Source: Cutaneotrichosporon cavernicola (Eukaryota > Basidiomycota > Tremellomycetes > Trichosporonales > Trichosporonaceae). From it: a DNA stretch of 64,000 nucleotides. Positions 33,532-44,955 of the stretch are shown one piece after another; positions within the stretch are counted from its first letter, which is position 1; each line of letters starts with the position of its first letter. The notes below the pieces were generated by a model. That model made no database searches, was not told the DNA's origin, and worked only from the letters and a program-made list of their open reading frames with translations. The position numbers were made by a program, and so were the translations under genes. The stretch lies in contig NC_083396.1 in assembly GCF_030864355.1 (NCBI RefSeq), forward strand, positions 2,170,001 to 2,234,000, written 5' to 3'.

Positions 33532-34854
33532 CTATGTTCGGAGGCGCTTCTTGGGCGGTTCCTCTGCTCCAGCTCCCGCATCATCAGGATGACCGAGATC
33601 GACCATTCGTTCCTCAATCATGCGTCGAACGAGCGCCTCGGCATCCTCTGGCGTAAACTTTGGTCCCTTTCCCTGCGCAGGCTGCTGTCCCGGTCTAGTG
33701 GGGGAAGGCTCGAAAGCCTCCCAGATCGGGTACAGGCAAGTGATGTCCTGGACACACGCGAACAGCGTGGGAAGCGAGACTTGGAACGAGGCGAGGAACT
33801 CGGCCGCCCCGCTCGGTGGTGGCGGCAAGCCTAGCGCTGCATTGCTCTCAATCGCCTGCGTGATCGTGCCTACTTGGGTCGAGGAACGCGTACTACGCGC
33901 ACTTGTTCCCGAGGAGGAAGTAAGTGTGAAGGCGATGTAGAGGGCTGCGAGAGCAACGATGTAGGGCGGGTACAGGAGGGGCGCGTCGGTGCGGAACGAG
34001 TCATTGATCACGAACCTAGAGGTTAGTTGGTCGTCGTGATCTCCCCTCGTCACCCGAACAGCCCCTCGCTCCACTCCCTCCCGCCCACTCACCATGCTAT
34101 TTGCAGCGCCCCCTCCTCGACCTCCATGAGTCCTTCGCCGCTCCCGCGCCCCATAAGGCGACGAATCCGTTCCGCCTCGCCCTCACCACCCTCATCCTCG
34201 ACCGGCATGCGTGCAGCAGATCCAGGCGGCCCTTTAGCCTTGGCCTCATCGCTACGCTTCCTGGCAGCCTCCGCCTCCTTCCTTCGTACGTCGGCATCCT
34301 CCTCGGCCCTAGTCTTGGGAAATCTCCCGGCGTCCGCAGGCTCGCGCCCGCAAATATTAACCAAGGCGCGATAAGGATGAAATACGACGAGGCAGAAGCA
34401 GATATCCTCGAGCAGATAGAATCTGGATCAGCTCCAACTTGGCTTGGGCTCACTCCATCTCGCCGAGCTTGGATGGCTCAGCGGGGAACATCTTGATGTT
34501 ATGTTCACCGAAGACGACCTTGGCCTCGGCGACCACACTCTTGATATGCACTGGTGTTTCTTCAACTTTAGCCGCGACGAATATACATGCGGCCAGTACG
34601 AGGTATGGGTTGGTTTCGCAGATCGAGTTGCGGGCGTAGAATCGGCGGAAGTAGACTACCGCCGTGGCGATGGGTGTTTGCCGAAGAAGGAGTCGTTTTC
34701 CCAGTTTTTGTATGAGAGATGCGAAGAAGATGTTCAAGCAGTACCGCTGGTGGGGGGTCGCGTAGCGGAGATCCGTCTCGCGCGAGGCATGTAATTCGGC
34801 CCGCGTAAGGAGCCAGTACTTGGCATGCGTTGAGGTGTAGAAGTTGGACGACAT
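33532..34854 (-). CDS. SSN8: Cyclin C (Mediator kinase-module cyclin) with a charged insertion
   Basis: Predicted 404-residue cyclin C, partner of Cdk8 in the Mediator CDK module. Exons on the minus strand: 34854-34454, 34422-34093, 34015-33532. It opens SSNFYTSTHAKYWLLTRAEL, and the first cyclin fold includes LRQTPIATAVVYFRRFYARNS and AACIFVAAKVEETPVHI. The second exon starts FYLLEDICFCLVVFHPYRAL, then a charged stretch of about 85 residues, rich in Glu, Arg and Lys, interrupts the second fold before FVINDSFRTDAPLLYPPYIV. The end is an acidic tail. The insertion makes the protein longer than animal cyclin C (about 280). It could in part be an unrecognised intron, but the frame is open and compositionally coding-like. 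Shares a 351-bp divergent promoter with CCT2. Confidence 0.93.
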
Positions 34855-35205
34855 GCCGCCGTGTCTACTCCTCTTCCAGCGTCGAGTGGCCAAGTGGAGT
34901 GCGTGAGTGAGTGGGTGTCGCTGCTTTGAGAACGTGATGCGGATAGAGCTCTTGGCTGTGGAGTCACTCGCACTGGTGGTGATGCGGGGCTGGCCCTCCA
35001 CTTTCCTCACGTGGCATCACGTGATCCAACTATCCACGTTTCGAAACGCGCTCTCGCGTCGCTCCTCTGCAAGTCGACCTCGTACCAGGGCCACGATCGA
35101 CTTCGACAACATTCTTCCTTCCCCCCTCTCTACCTCTCTCGACCTGCACGTTCAGCAGCATCGAGTAAAACTAATCCACGCCAACACATCCCGCATACCC
35201 GCACC
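34855..35205. promoter_or_regulatory. Divergent promoter cyclin C/CCT2 with paired CACGTG boxes
   Basis: CACGTG at 35008-35013 and 35018-35023, ten bases start to start, lies midway between the two start codons (about 155 and 185 bp from each). The same ten-base class of spacing is seen in the RNA14 promoter. No ORF supported. Confidence 0.5.
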
Positions 35206-37110
35206 ATGAACGTCTTTGCGGACGAGGTGGGTTCTCTGGACGAGCTGGCGGCGAGGGCGACATTGCTAATCATAGGCTTCCGAGGAGCGCGGCGAGAACG
35301 CTCGCCTCTCGTCGTTCGTCGGCGCCATGGCGCTCGGCGACCTCGTCAAGTCAACACTTGGACCTAAGGTGAGTTGATGGTGCGGTCTCATGCTGGCGTC
35401 TCTCATCTCCACGACGCTGGCTTTCACCTCCACGCATCCAACCTTCCACATCTCCGCGCCAGCGCTTCGCACTTGTTCTCGACCCCGGCGTCGGGCCTGG
35501 CGGCACTCGGACACCCTCGGACGCAGCTAACGTCAGGGAATGAACAAGATCCTTCAGTCGACGCACGACGGAAGCATCACGGTGACCAACGACGGCGCGA
35601 CGATCCTCAAGGCCATCACGCTTGACAACCCGGCCGCCAAGATCCTCGTCAACATTTCCAAGGTGCAGGACGACGAGGTCGGTGACGGGACGACCAGTGT
35701 GTGTGTCCTCGCGTCGGAGCTGCTTCGCGAGGCCGAGAAGCTCGTCACCGTCTCCAAGATCCACCCCCAAACCGTGGTGGAGGGTTACCGCATTGCGTCG
35801 CGGGCCGCGCTCGAGGCGCTCGCCAACAGTGCTGTGGACAACAAGGACGACGCGATGCAGTTCCGTGAGGACCTGTTCAACATTGCCCGCACGACACTCT
35901 CGTCAAAGGTCCTCAGCCAGGACAAGGACTACTTTGCCAACCTGGCCGTCGACGCTGTGCTCCGCCTCAAGGGCAGCATTGACCTCGAGCACATCCAGAT
36001 TATCAAAAAGGTCGGCGGCAAGCTTACCGACTCGTACCTCGACGAGGGCTTTATTCTTGACAAGCAGATTGCCGTCAACTCTCCCAAGCGGATAGAGAAC
36101 GCCAAGATCCTGATTGCTAACACCTGTGAGCTTGTGTGCCCTTGCGTAGCTCACACCAGCCATGGACACGGACAAGATCAAGATCTTTGGCGCCCGCGTG
36201 CGCGTCGACGGCACTGGCAAGCTCGCCGAGCTCGAGCGCGCCGAGCGCGACAAGATGAAGGCCAAGGTCCAGTCGATCGCGGCCCACGGCATCACCTGCT
36301 TTGTCAACCGTCAACTCATTTACAACTATCCCGAGTCGCTGCTCGCCGAGCAGGGCATCATGTCGATTGAGCACGCCGACTTTGAGGGTGTCGAGCGCCT
36401 TGCCCTCGTCACCGGTGGCGAGATTGCGTCGACCTTTGAGGCCCCCGACAAGGTCAAGATTGGCCGCTGCGACGTCATCGAGGAGATTATGATTGGCGAG
36501 GACAAGGTGAGTGAACGGCCGGAGAGTCGGGAAGCACTGGCATTGCGGAGGCATAGCTCTGGCACGCGCGAAACACAGCTAACCCCAGCTCATCAAGTTC
36601 TCGGGCGTGGCGGCTGGCGAGGCATGCACAGTCGTGCTGCGCGGCGCAACGAACCAGATGGTGGAAGAGGCCGAGCGGTCGCTTCACGACGCGCTCTCAG
36701 TTCTCTCGCAGACGGTCAAGGAGACGCGCGTGACCCTCGGTGGTGGATGCGCCGAGATGCTGATGGCCTGCGCGGTCGACGAGGTGGCGCGGACCGTCAG
36801 CGGCAAGCGTGCGCTCGCCGTTGAGGGATTTGCTCGCGCCCTGCGCCAGATGCCCACGATCCTCGCCGACAATGGCGGGTACGACTCTTCGGACCTGGTC
36901 GCCAAGCTGCGCGCGGCACACTACGAGGGCCGCGCTGACGCCGGCCTCGACATGGACAACGGCGCGATCGCGAGCATGAAGGACCTCGGTGTGACCGAGA
37001 GCTACAAGCTCAAGCGCCAGGTTGTGGTCAGCGCCAGCGAGGCGAGCGAGATGATCCTCCGCGTCGACAACATCTTGAGGGCGGCTCCCCGGCGGCGCGA
37101 GGCGCACTAG
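35206..37110 (+). CDS. CCT2: T-complex protein 1 subunit beta (CCT2) chaperonin
   Basis: Predicted 523-residue subunit of the cytosolic TRiC/CCT chaperonin, which folds actin and tubulin using ATP. Exons: 35206-35226, 35276-35368, 35537-36125, 36160-36506, 36589-37110. ATP-site motifs of group II chaperonins are present: [27 protein letters not shown]. Beta-subunit identity rests on [19 protein letters not shown] and the C-terminal [17 protein letters not shown] plus RAAPRRRE. The second intron (168 nt) is long for this genome and I found no convincing C/D snoRNA in it. Convergent with RRG9. Confidence 0.97.
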
Positions 37111-37331
37111 TTGCGCGCGTAGTAGATTGCATGCATGTAGAGTGGCCGTGGCGAGGGTGGCGAGGGTGACAAGTGTGGCGAGACCAAGGACGGGGTTGAT
37201 GAGATATTTGACCACTACTGTTACGTGGCTCGCAATTAATGACTTGGACGCCGCTCACTTGATCTAAGATGTGCCATGCAAGATGAGATGTGCTACTGTG
37301 CTACGCTACTGTGCTACTGTGCTGTTTGCTA

Positions 37332-38834
37332 CTATGCCTCTTTGATGCCGAACCCGCCCCGTTGACGAAGAGGAGGTGGCTCCTTCCGATTCCCAACCTT
37401 GGCTTTCCCTCCATGCCCCGTCCCACTCCCAGTCGACCTCATCTCCCTGTCCTTGCTTTTGCCCTTGGCTCTCGTCTCCTTATCCTTGGGCATGGGCTTG
37501 GGCTTGGGCTTGACCCCTCTCTCCGTCTCCTTCCCTGTCGCCTTGTCATCGTTGGCCGCCTCGTCCGCCCTCTTGAGCTCGTTGGCCGCCTCGTCCGCCC
37601 TCTTGATCTCGTTGGCCGCCTCGTCCGCCCTCTTGAGCGCGTACACCGCCCGAATCTGCGGTACTGGCGAGTTGACGCCATCCGTCGCGCGCGACCACTT
37701 GCCCATGTCCTTGTTGGTGGTCGCACTCCATGTCGATCGCAGAATTCGCTTCGCCGCCTCGTATGAGATGCCGAACTTTGGGCCGAGGGCTTGCGCGGTC
37801 CATGTCGCAGGGTCCTGGGCGTGCAGTTCACGCATGCCGCTCATAGCCGCGTACGTTAGGCGTTTGGTTGGTGTCCAGCGGCCTGGGGTTAGCGATGGTC
37901 GAAGAATACTCCAATCGGTACCGGTCTGGTACCTCTTCTCCTGCAGTTTCCTTCACTCCCCCCGCCCAACACACTCACGGTTTTCTGCCTCCATCCCCTC
38001 CCCCGCCACCTCGGCCGGCTGTCCTAGCTCGGTATCCGTAGGATCCGGTCCCGTGGTCCTTCCTACTGCCTTTTCGGTCGCCCAAACAGCCTCCCTCAGC
38101 GCCGGGAGATCTCTCCCATCTCTGCCGCCGATATACTTCAAGTCATTGGCGAGCAAAAGCGGCCGCTGCTGCACAGGATCCCACCGCGCCTTAGCGAGCC
38201 ACTTTGACCGATATTTCGAGAATCCGCTCTCCCGCATTTCACGCGCAAACCTCTGCTGTTCAGACTGCAGCTTGATCTTGACATGGCTGCGCTCCTGTTT
38301 TGCGACCCTAAATTCGGCTTTCAACTCCTCCCTCTGGGCCCGTCGTCCCGCCCGCTTTTCCTGTTTCACGGCGAGCGCTTCGAGCTCCTTTGTGCGTACG
38401 GCGAAGCGGCCGCTATGGAGGTCGACCCCACTACGCCATTTCTTGAGTACATGCTTGACGTCGGATTGCTGCATCGCTTTCCGGCGGAGACCAGACAAGT
38501 GGTTGTCTTCAGCAGTTATTCTGGGTTTTGACAAGGGCTTGTTGTGGCCAAACCGCTCCGCGTCCGACTCCGCCTTGTATTCCGATCCGGGGGTCCGGAG
38601 GCCAAATGCGTCCGAGTACTTTTCCGCTGCGCTCGCCTTGCCCTCCTGGGCCAGGACGTAAAGCTGGTCTTGCTGGGCTGCTCGGCGTTTATCGAAACCG
38701 GCTGCCTGGGGTTTACTGGACGGGTCGCGGGGGATGTAGGCCTCAAAGGGCTTTTGAGGGCGGCGTACGGAGCGTATGAAGGTGGTGTGGAGCTGCCGGG
38801 CGGCGATGGCCTGGCGCGCTGGGAAGGCGAGCAT
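37332..38834 (-). CDS. RRG9: Rrg9/neugrin family mitochondrial protein
   Basis: Predicted 468-residue mitochondrial protein, exons 38834-37979 and 37882-37332 on the minus strand (96-nt intron). It begins MLAFPARQAIAARQLHTTFI, a good presequence. The family core is in the second exon: RRWTPTKRLTYAAMSGMREL, then a GISYEAAKRILRS helix-turn-helix-like block, as in yeast Rrg9 and vertebrate neugrin, which are needed for mitochondrial genome expression and respiratory growth. The C-terminal tail is Lys-rich and includes three nearly identical ten-residue copies (KRADEAANEx) encoded by a 30-bp tandem repeat. The long middle region is basic and of unknown role. Of two possible starts, the ATG at the presequence was chosen over an upstream frame extension lacking targeting features. 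Confidence 0.85.
37551..37640. repeat. 30-bp tandem repeat, three copies, in RRG9
   Basis: Three head-to-tail 30-bp units differ only at one or two bases in the last four positions, and are in frame with RRG9. Near-identity suggests recent expansion or homogenisation. Confidence 0.9.
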
Positions 38835-39557
38835 TGTTGTTGTTGTTTGGTTGATGTTATTGTTGGCCAACCTGACGTTGGGCGGCAAATTCAACTTTGT
38901 GAAGGTGAAGGGCCAAGGTGGAGGGGTGGAGGGGAGGAGGATGACGGAAGCAGATTGTGTGATACTCCTAATTGGATTTGCGACAGTGATTGAAGCCGTT
39001 CCGCCCGCTGGTCTGGCCCTGGTGACTACGTCATGAGGCGTAACAGCCAAGACAAGGAGACCAACAGAACATCCCAAGCGAGGGAGAATGCGGATAGTAT
39101 GTAGGCTCAAGGACATTACAGAGTAGTAGTAGTAGATGGGCATCGCTCCACCAAACACAAAGGACTGTCAAGCCGTGATTGTACAAGTGGATTCAACATA
39201 AGTTGGTGTTAGTTACTCTTCATGACCTACTGGCTAACCTACAGAGTCATCACCAGCCCCTTGACAATTTACCCTGCCAATTCCCTCAACCTCAACCTCA
39301 ACCTCAACCTCCATCTTCATCCTCTCATTTCATCTACCTTTCAACAACCACTTTTACCACTTTTACCTGTGACCATTAACTACTACGACAACACCACGCT
39401 TCCGGTCAAGCTGGTCACGCACTGCTACCCATAACCACCTCCCTTCAGTCCCCACTCTTGGCTTAGCTCCAAGCTACAAATCCCCATTCTCATCCTATAT
39501 TTTACATCACCATCACACCTCGCAATCTACTCGGTCGACTTGAGCTGACTGGTCACC
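38835..39557. promoter_or_regulatory. Divergent promoter RRG9/Rim9-like gene
   Basis: This 723-bp divergent region contains a six-base AACCTC repeat (several copies near 39284-39312) and CA/CT-rich leader sequence toward 39558. Part of it is open in frame upstream of RRG9, but its composition and the downstream presequence argue against coding. No CACGTG. Confidence 0.4.
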
Positions 39558-40457
39558 ATGCCGTCTCCTGCGTGAGTCACACAGCAAGGTGGAGCTCCTC
39601 CTCCCTCCTTGGTTCTCTCTGCAGCTCTCCATGGCCCCGACAGTCGTGTTCCCGAACCAAACACACTCCCCGACTCACGCCCTCGGCCCCTGGCCCCACA
39701 ATCCCTCTCACACCCACACTCAGACCACAATGCCGACCCCGCTCACACCAGCTTCCCCGGAATGTTCCTCGCCTTGGCAGCGGCAATTCTGCTGCTCTTC
39801 GCGTCCGTCTCGCCGCCAGTGTGGGAGCGTGTGTCGTTCCTCAACGTCGACACACCAGCGGGCACCACAGTTTATGGTGTCTTCGGTCAATGCTTAAAAG
39901 CCGCAACCAAGACGTGTAGTACTCGGTCCATCGGGTACGACCTCCAGGCAGCGGGGTTGAGCTCTGGGTGAGCTTTGGATTCTCATTGCCAGAGCTGACA
40001 GAAGGGTCCAGATGAACCAGACTCTCCTTCACAACCTGTCCAAGACGCTGATCCTCCACCCAATCGCCGGATTCCTGTCATTCCTGGCTTTCGTCATGGG
40101 TGTCATTGGCGTCGCAGCTGCTTCGCGCGGCGCAACCGTCATGATGGCAATCTTCAGCTTCCTCGGCGCGATGGCTGGCCTGGTCGCCTTCGTCATCGAC
40201 ATGGTTCTCTGGAACGTTCTCAAGAACCGCGTCGTTGAGGCTGGATATCACGCCTCCCTAGGCATTGCCAACTGGTTCACGGTAGCCGGTGTGGCAGCCA
40301 TGATCCTTGCCATGTGCGCGTCCTTCTTTGGCGCGTGCGGCCGCTTCGCCACCGGCCGGGCCGCCGGCGAGAAGGTGAGTCACACTCAGAGTTACAGGGC
40401 GCCGCCTCGCCGCCTCGCCGCCACCGAACCTGGGACAGTCGCTGACGGCAGTACTAA
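39558..40457 (+). CDS. RIM9: Rim9/PalI-family four-helix membrane protein
   Basis: Predicted about 202-residue SUR7/PalI-type membrane protein. Exons: 39558-39571 (14 nt), 39752-39967, 40002-40374, and a very short last exon 40452-40457 giving KY-stop. The first helix is MFLALAAAILLLFASVSPP, followed by an extracellular loop with W/V and paired Cys (GQCLKAATKTC), then three helices, including FLSFLAFVMGVIGVAAASRG. This topology is that of Rim9/PalI, a plasma-membrane sensor component of the Rim101/PacC alkaline-pH pathway, and of related Sur7 proteins of eisosomes. In Cryptococcus relatives the sensor may be replaced by Rra1, so the pathway role is uncertain. The last exon is the weakest call: without it the frame runs into intron sequence with a later stop. 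Confidence 0.72.
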
Positions 40458-41166
40458 TCTAATCGGCTCTACTCTACCTATCCGACATACAAGCTGCATA
40501 TAATCGTCATGCCTGGGCCATATTTACGAGGTAACGTCCCAGGGAACGTCGCGGCCCAATCTGTGTCTATAGCTCGGCCTTCCCGCACATGCATGATATA
40601 GAGTTTTCTTTGGCAAGGTCATGGTGTCTGATGATGGCGCGGAGGCCGATGTTTTTTGTCTGAATGTAATGTGTGAGGATGAATGATGAATGGCAAGTAA
40701 TCAGGGCAAGATGAGTATGACCCATATGACCAAGAACGCATGGTCGCATGGTTGATCGACCACCTCGCCCTGGCCTCCCTCCCCTCCTCTCCTTCCCCAC
40801 CCTCGTTGTCTAGGGCTTCTCACTCCCACCGTAGCGCACCCCACCACCCCACCAACCCACCACTCACCTGATCATCAGCTGTCTCTCTTCTCTTCTCTTC
40901 ATCACCATCTCTCTCTCTCTCTTCCCTCTCCTTCACTCTTTAGATCCATATACCCTCCCTCCCCCCTCTCCCTTTCCCTCTCCCCCCTTCCTCCTCCTCC
41001 TCCTCCCCTCTTTACCCCTTCCCCCCTCTCTCCTTCCTCTCTTCCTTTACTTTCCGCCTCATTAATAGCTTGGTAAGTGCCCCATACCTAGCGCCCGCCA
41101 CACGCTCACCCTCTCGCTTTTCCTTTGCCCATCCCATCTCGTCCTCTTCTCTTCACAGCCGCCACC
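40458..41166. promoter_or_regulatory. EDC4 promoter and 5'-UTR with probable leader intron
   Basis: This 709-bp stretch is markedly pyrimidine-rich from 40840 (runs of CT and CCTCCT). GTAAGT at 41072 and TTCACAG ending at 41159 fit a spliced 5'-UTR intron that joins directly to CCGCCACCATGG, a strong start context for EDC4. No ORF supported. Confidence 0.5.
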
Positions 41167-44100
41167 ATGGACAACAATCCCCTCCTGGCCATGCTCAAAG
41201 CAGCTGGCACCAACTCGGCCTCTCCCATCCCGCCTGCGGGCCCGATAGGGAGCACAGGCTCGAACGGCGGCTCCAACCTCTCTGCCTCGGCCGCTTCCCG
41301 CCCGCCACCCCCTGCATTTCAAGCCGTTAGCCTCGACGATCTGTTCAAGTCCATCTCCCAGCCACCGGGTGCGTTTACCAAGTCGACGCCCACGCCCCCC
41401 AGTGCCGCTCAGGCCAACCTCGCCACCTCACCGCCGGGCCAGCACAAAGCCAAGCTACTGGGCATGCTGTCACTGGGCGTCGGTGCTGGCTCGGCGCAGG
41501 ACACGCCAGAGGTCAGCCGCCCCGCTTCTGGGCCCCAGACTCAGAACCGCGAGGAACAGCGCCGCGCCTCCCTCCTCGGCATGCTGCGCTCACCCCTACT
41601 GAACACGGCGCCCGCCCTTGACGAGCCCGTCATCACCCACCCAGCGCCCATTGCGCCCCTTCCTCGCTCCATTGTAAGCCCGCCACCCTTTACGAACACC
41701 ATGAGCCCGCCCTCTGGCTCGGCTCCGGCCAAGTCGCCCTTCGACTTTGTCTCGCCTTTCGATGCGTTTGACAAGCCTGCTCCATCGCTGCCGCAGTCGG
41801 GCCAGGGTTCGGCGGCAGCACCTTCGCCCGTCCGCACTCCGAGCGCCAAATCAACTCCTGCTCCCTCGTCGCCGGTGAAGCGCGAGTACGCCATCCCCCA
41901 GGCTGCGGCCGCGGGCACGCCGGCGTCGCAGGATCAGGCAGCTCCGTCGCCGCCTGTCTCGAGAAAGGACTCGGCAGGCCCTTCGCTTGCTGCTCAACTT
42001 CTGCAGGACGCGGGAGGCAAGGGCCCCGTTACGCTCTTCCCTGGCGGCGTGACTATTGACATGGCCCAGCCCAACCTCGACGCCGTCGTCAATCACGCGG
42101 GCGTAGTGGCGGTGCAGCCGGCCACAATCATGAAAGCCGAGTCGGTCGCGTTCTCTCGCGGCCGCACAGTCGGCTCAGCTGGCGACTGGATAGCTTACAC
42201 CCTCTCGCGCGGCCGCATCCGCCTTTTAAACATGAACACTGGCGCGCGCACACTCATCCAGATCGACACCACCGGCCCCTTTGTCGACCTCGCCGTCACT
42301 GACGGTGCTCTCGCTGTCGTCCTGGCTGACGGATCGGTCAACGCTTATCGCGTTCCGCACGCTTGGGTTCGGGACGACCCCGACTGCCCCCTCATCTTCA
42401 GCCTGCCATCCATTCAGCCCGGCTCTGTGCCTGCGGACAAGAGCCTCGGTGATATTAACCAGATCGAGTGGGTGCGGCGCGAGAACGAGTCGGCGGCCAA
42501 CTGGCTGGCGATCGGTGGTACGGAGGGCGTGATCATCGTCAAGCCCGAGAACTGGGGCCAGCAATCCTCGCTCGTCAACGCGAGAGAGATGCTCACGAAC
42601 CATCGGGTCCTCAAGGCTAGTGGGCTTGTGGTGCAGTTCTGCCTCAACGCCACGCATCAGGCTATTGCTCTCATCTCGTCCTCGGGCTACTTCTGCCTGT
42701 ACTCTGTCGCCTCGCTCAACAAAGTTTGGCACCGCCAGTTGCCGTCGTCCAACACGGCCACGCCGCTGTCGTCTGTTCGGTTCTGCGAGGCGCACATTGT
42801 CGTCGGCAGGGCCAACGACACCATGTTTGATCTTGTTCAAATCACGTACGAGCTCGCGGTAATCTCCACCATCAAGTTTGATGCACCCGCGTCCCAGCTG
42901 TCGTTCGGCAACGCAGTCTACGACAGTGACAATGAGACGCTTTTCATTTCACAGTTTGCCCGCGGTTCCGTCTACGCATTCCGCTACAAGCTTAAGGGTA
43001 CCCCACCCCTCCGCGGCGTCATTGGCACGGACGCGGTGCCCATTCTGGCCTTCGACTCCATGGCCGAGTTCCCTATTGAGCCGATCGTGTCCATGGTTCT
43101 CAGCCCCAACCGTCCTGGCTCACCGGCTTTCGTGTATGCCACGCGGCAGGGCATCAACAGGGCCCAGATCGACCTCCGCAGCCTTTCTCAGACTCGTCCG
43201 ACTTTGACCCCCGCTGCGGCGGAGGCCAAGCCGATCGAGCAAAAGGCGGAGGAGAAGGATGAGCGGGCCAGCGTCGCAGACAAGGCCGACCTCCAGGACA
43301 GACCTGCTGACAATCGTCGCGTCCGCGGCCGAGCGGCGCAGGCTGATAAGCGCGCGCAAACGCCAACTACTGCTCGCAAGGAGCCCCAGCGCGCAGCTTC
43401 GCCTCTCAAGCCGGACGCGCCAGTGGCAGAGGATAAGGGTGCTGGTCCTGGCCTGACAGCCGACGAGCTCTTCCGGGCGCTCAAGAAGACCGAGGACAAG
43501 CTCGGCAACCAGTTCAAGCAGGCCATTCAGACCGAGTTTGGCGCTAGCAAGCGCGGGAGCGCAGATTTGTCCTCGAGCCTCTCATCGGCTGTCACGAACC
43601 ACCTTCAGGCCAGCCTGCCGACGCTGATCGAGCAAGAAGTTCAGCGTGCCATCCCTGCCGCTGTGCAGAACGCCGTGCGCGAGCTGGTGCCTGGCGCGGT
43701 CCACCAGTCGCTCCAGAACATTGGGCGCGACGTCGAGCGCATCCTTGCACCAATCGTCCCACGTACTCTCAACACTGTTGTCCAGCCGGCCGTCGAGCGT
43801 GCCGTTCGCGAGGTCATCCAGCAGACAGTCGTCCCTGCCCTTGAGGCCGCCACGACTAATGTCTACAACCAGCTCGCTGAGGACTTGAAGACCGAGATGG
43901 TGCAGATCCGGAAGGACGTGGTCGCGGAGCAAGGCGATGCGCTGGCTGGTACCAACGACATGATCCACAACCTGTCGTCAATGGTCGAGTCGCTACAGCG
44001 CCAAGTTGCGGCGCTGTCGGCGCGCTCACCGCCGCCGGGCCCCGTGCCATCCTCGCTCGCGCGGTCGGTCTCGGTCAGGTCGCCACCTGTCTCACAGACG

Positions 44101-44606
44101 ATGCAGATGATGCAGCCGGCTACGCCGATGATGCAGCAGCCGACACTGTACGACAAACAGCTCGAGGACGCGTTCCTTGCGGCTCTGAGCGCGCAGTCGG
44201 CGCCGGTGACGCTCAAACTCGTGTCGGACTACGCGTCGCGCACCGAGCAAATCCTTCCCCCGCGTCCAGGCCGTAGTCCCGTCTCGCAAGCAGTGCTCTT
44301 GACTCTGGCCCACCGCGTGAGTCTGCGTTTGGTTTTTCCTGCTGACCCCAGCTCTCCTCTGCTCTTGCCAACGTCGCGCCGCAGGACCATATGTTCGCGA
44401 CAGTCGCGACGTGGCTTCACCGTGCTGTGGATCAGCTCGACTCGACGGACCCCGACATCAGGGTGTACCTCCCGCGCGTGGCGAGCGTGGTGACGCAGGA
44501 GCTCAACCAGCGCATCAGCCAGCTGAGCTATCTCTCGGACCAGTATTCGCGCGCGCACATCAGCATGCTGCGGCAGGTGATTGACGAGCTGATGGCGAAG
44601 CTTTGA
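41167..44606 (+). CDS. EDC4: EDC4/Ge-1-like enhancer of mRNA decapping
   Basis: Predicted 1134-residue protein, exons 41167-44316 and 44352-44606. Residues 1-310 are Pro/Ser/Ala-rich low complexity with repeated LLGMLxS short motifs (KAKLLGMLSLG, RASLLGMLRSP). Residues about 315-675 form a seven-bladed WD40-like propeller, including LKASGLVVQFCLNATHQAIA, as in Ge-1. After a charged linker, a heptad-rich helical region (about 760-960) precedes the conserved C-terminal helical domain, from KQLEDAFLAALSAQ to the end. Ge-1/EDC4 (Pdc1 in fission yeast) scaffolds Dcp2, Dcp1 and Xrn1 in P-bodies. A frame extension upstream of the chosen ATG belongs to the leader intron. Confidence 0.85.
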
Positions 44607-44955
44607 TGGCTCAAGTCGAGAGCAGATGTCAATTTGTAGGGGAGATATTGTAGACCGCTGCGGCGGCTGTGCATAGCAGAGTAATGAATTTCGTGTCGCG
44701 TCAGTGTAAAAGGGGTGATGACGCTATGCTGATGTCATGACATTTGCCGATCGGCGCACCTCACACTGCCATCTCATCACTGTCACATCACTTGCGCGGC
44801 TGTTTGTCTCTCACTCTCACTCTCACTCCACTCTCACTTTCACTCTCACTCTCTCTCTCTCACTCTCACACTCACTCTCACTCTCTTTCATTCTCTACCA
44901 ACCTCTCTAATCAATCAAGTATCGTAAATCGTAAACCTCTACACTCCTTGCTATC
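44607..44955. promoter_or_regulatory. Promoter/leader of the DUF4112 gene
   Basis: This 349-bp intergenic stretch contains a TCTCAC-type microsatellite tract at 44808-44892, immediately upstream of the next ATG. Nothing else recognised. Confidence 0.4.

Noticed and set aside
35369..35536. C/D-box snoRNA in the long CCT2 intron
   Set aside because: A TGATGG-like C box is present but there is no matching D box and no terminal stem.
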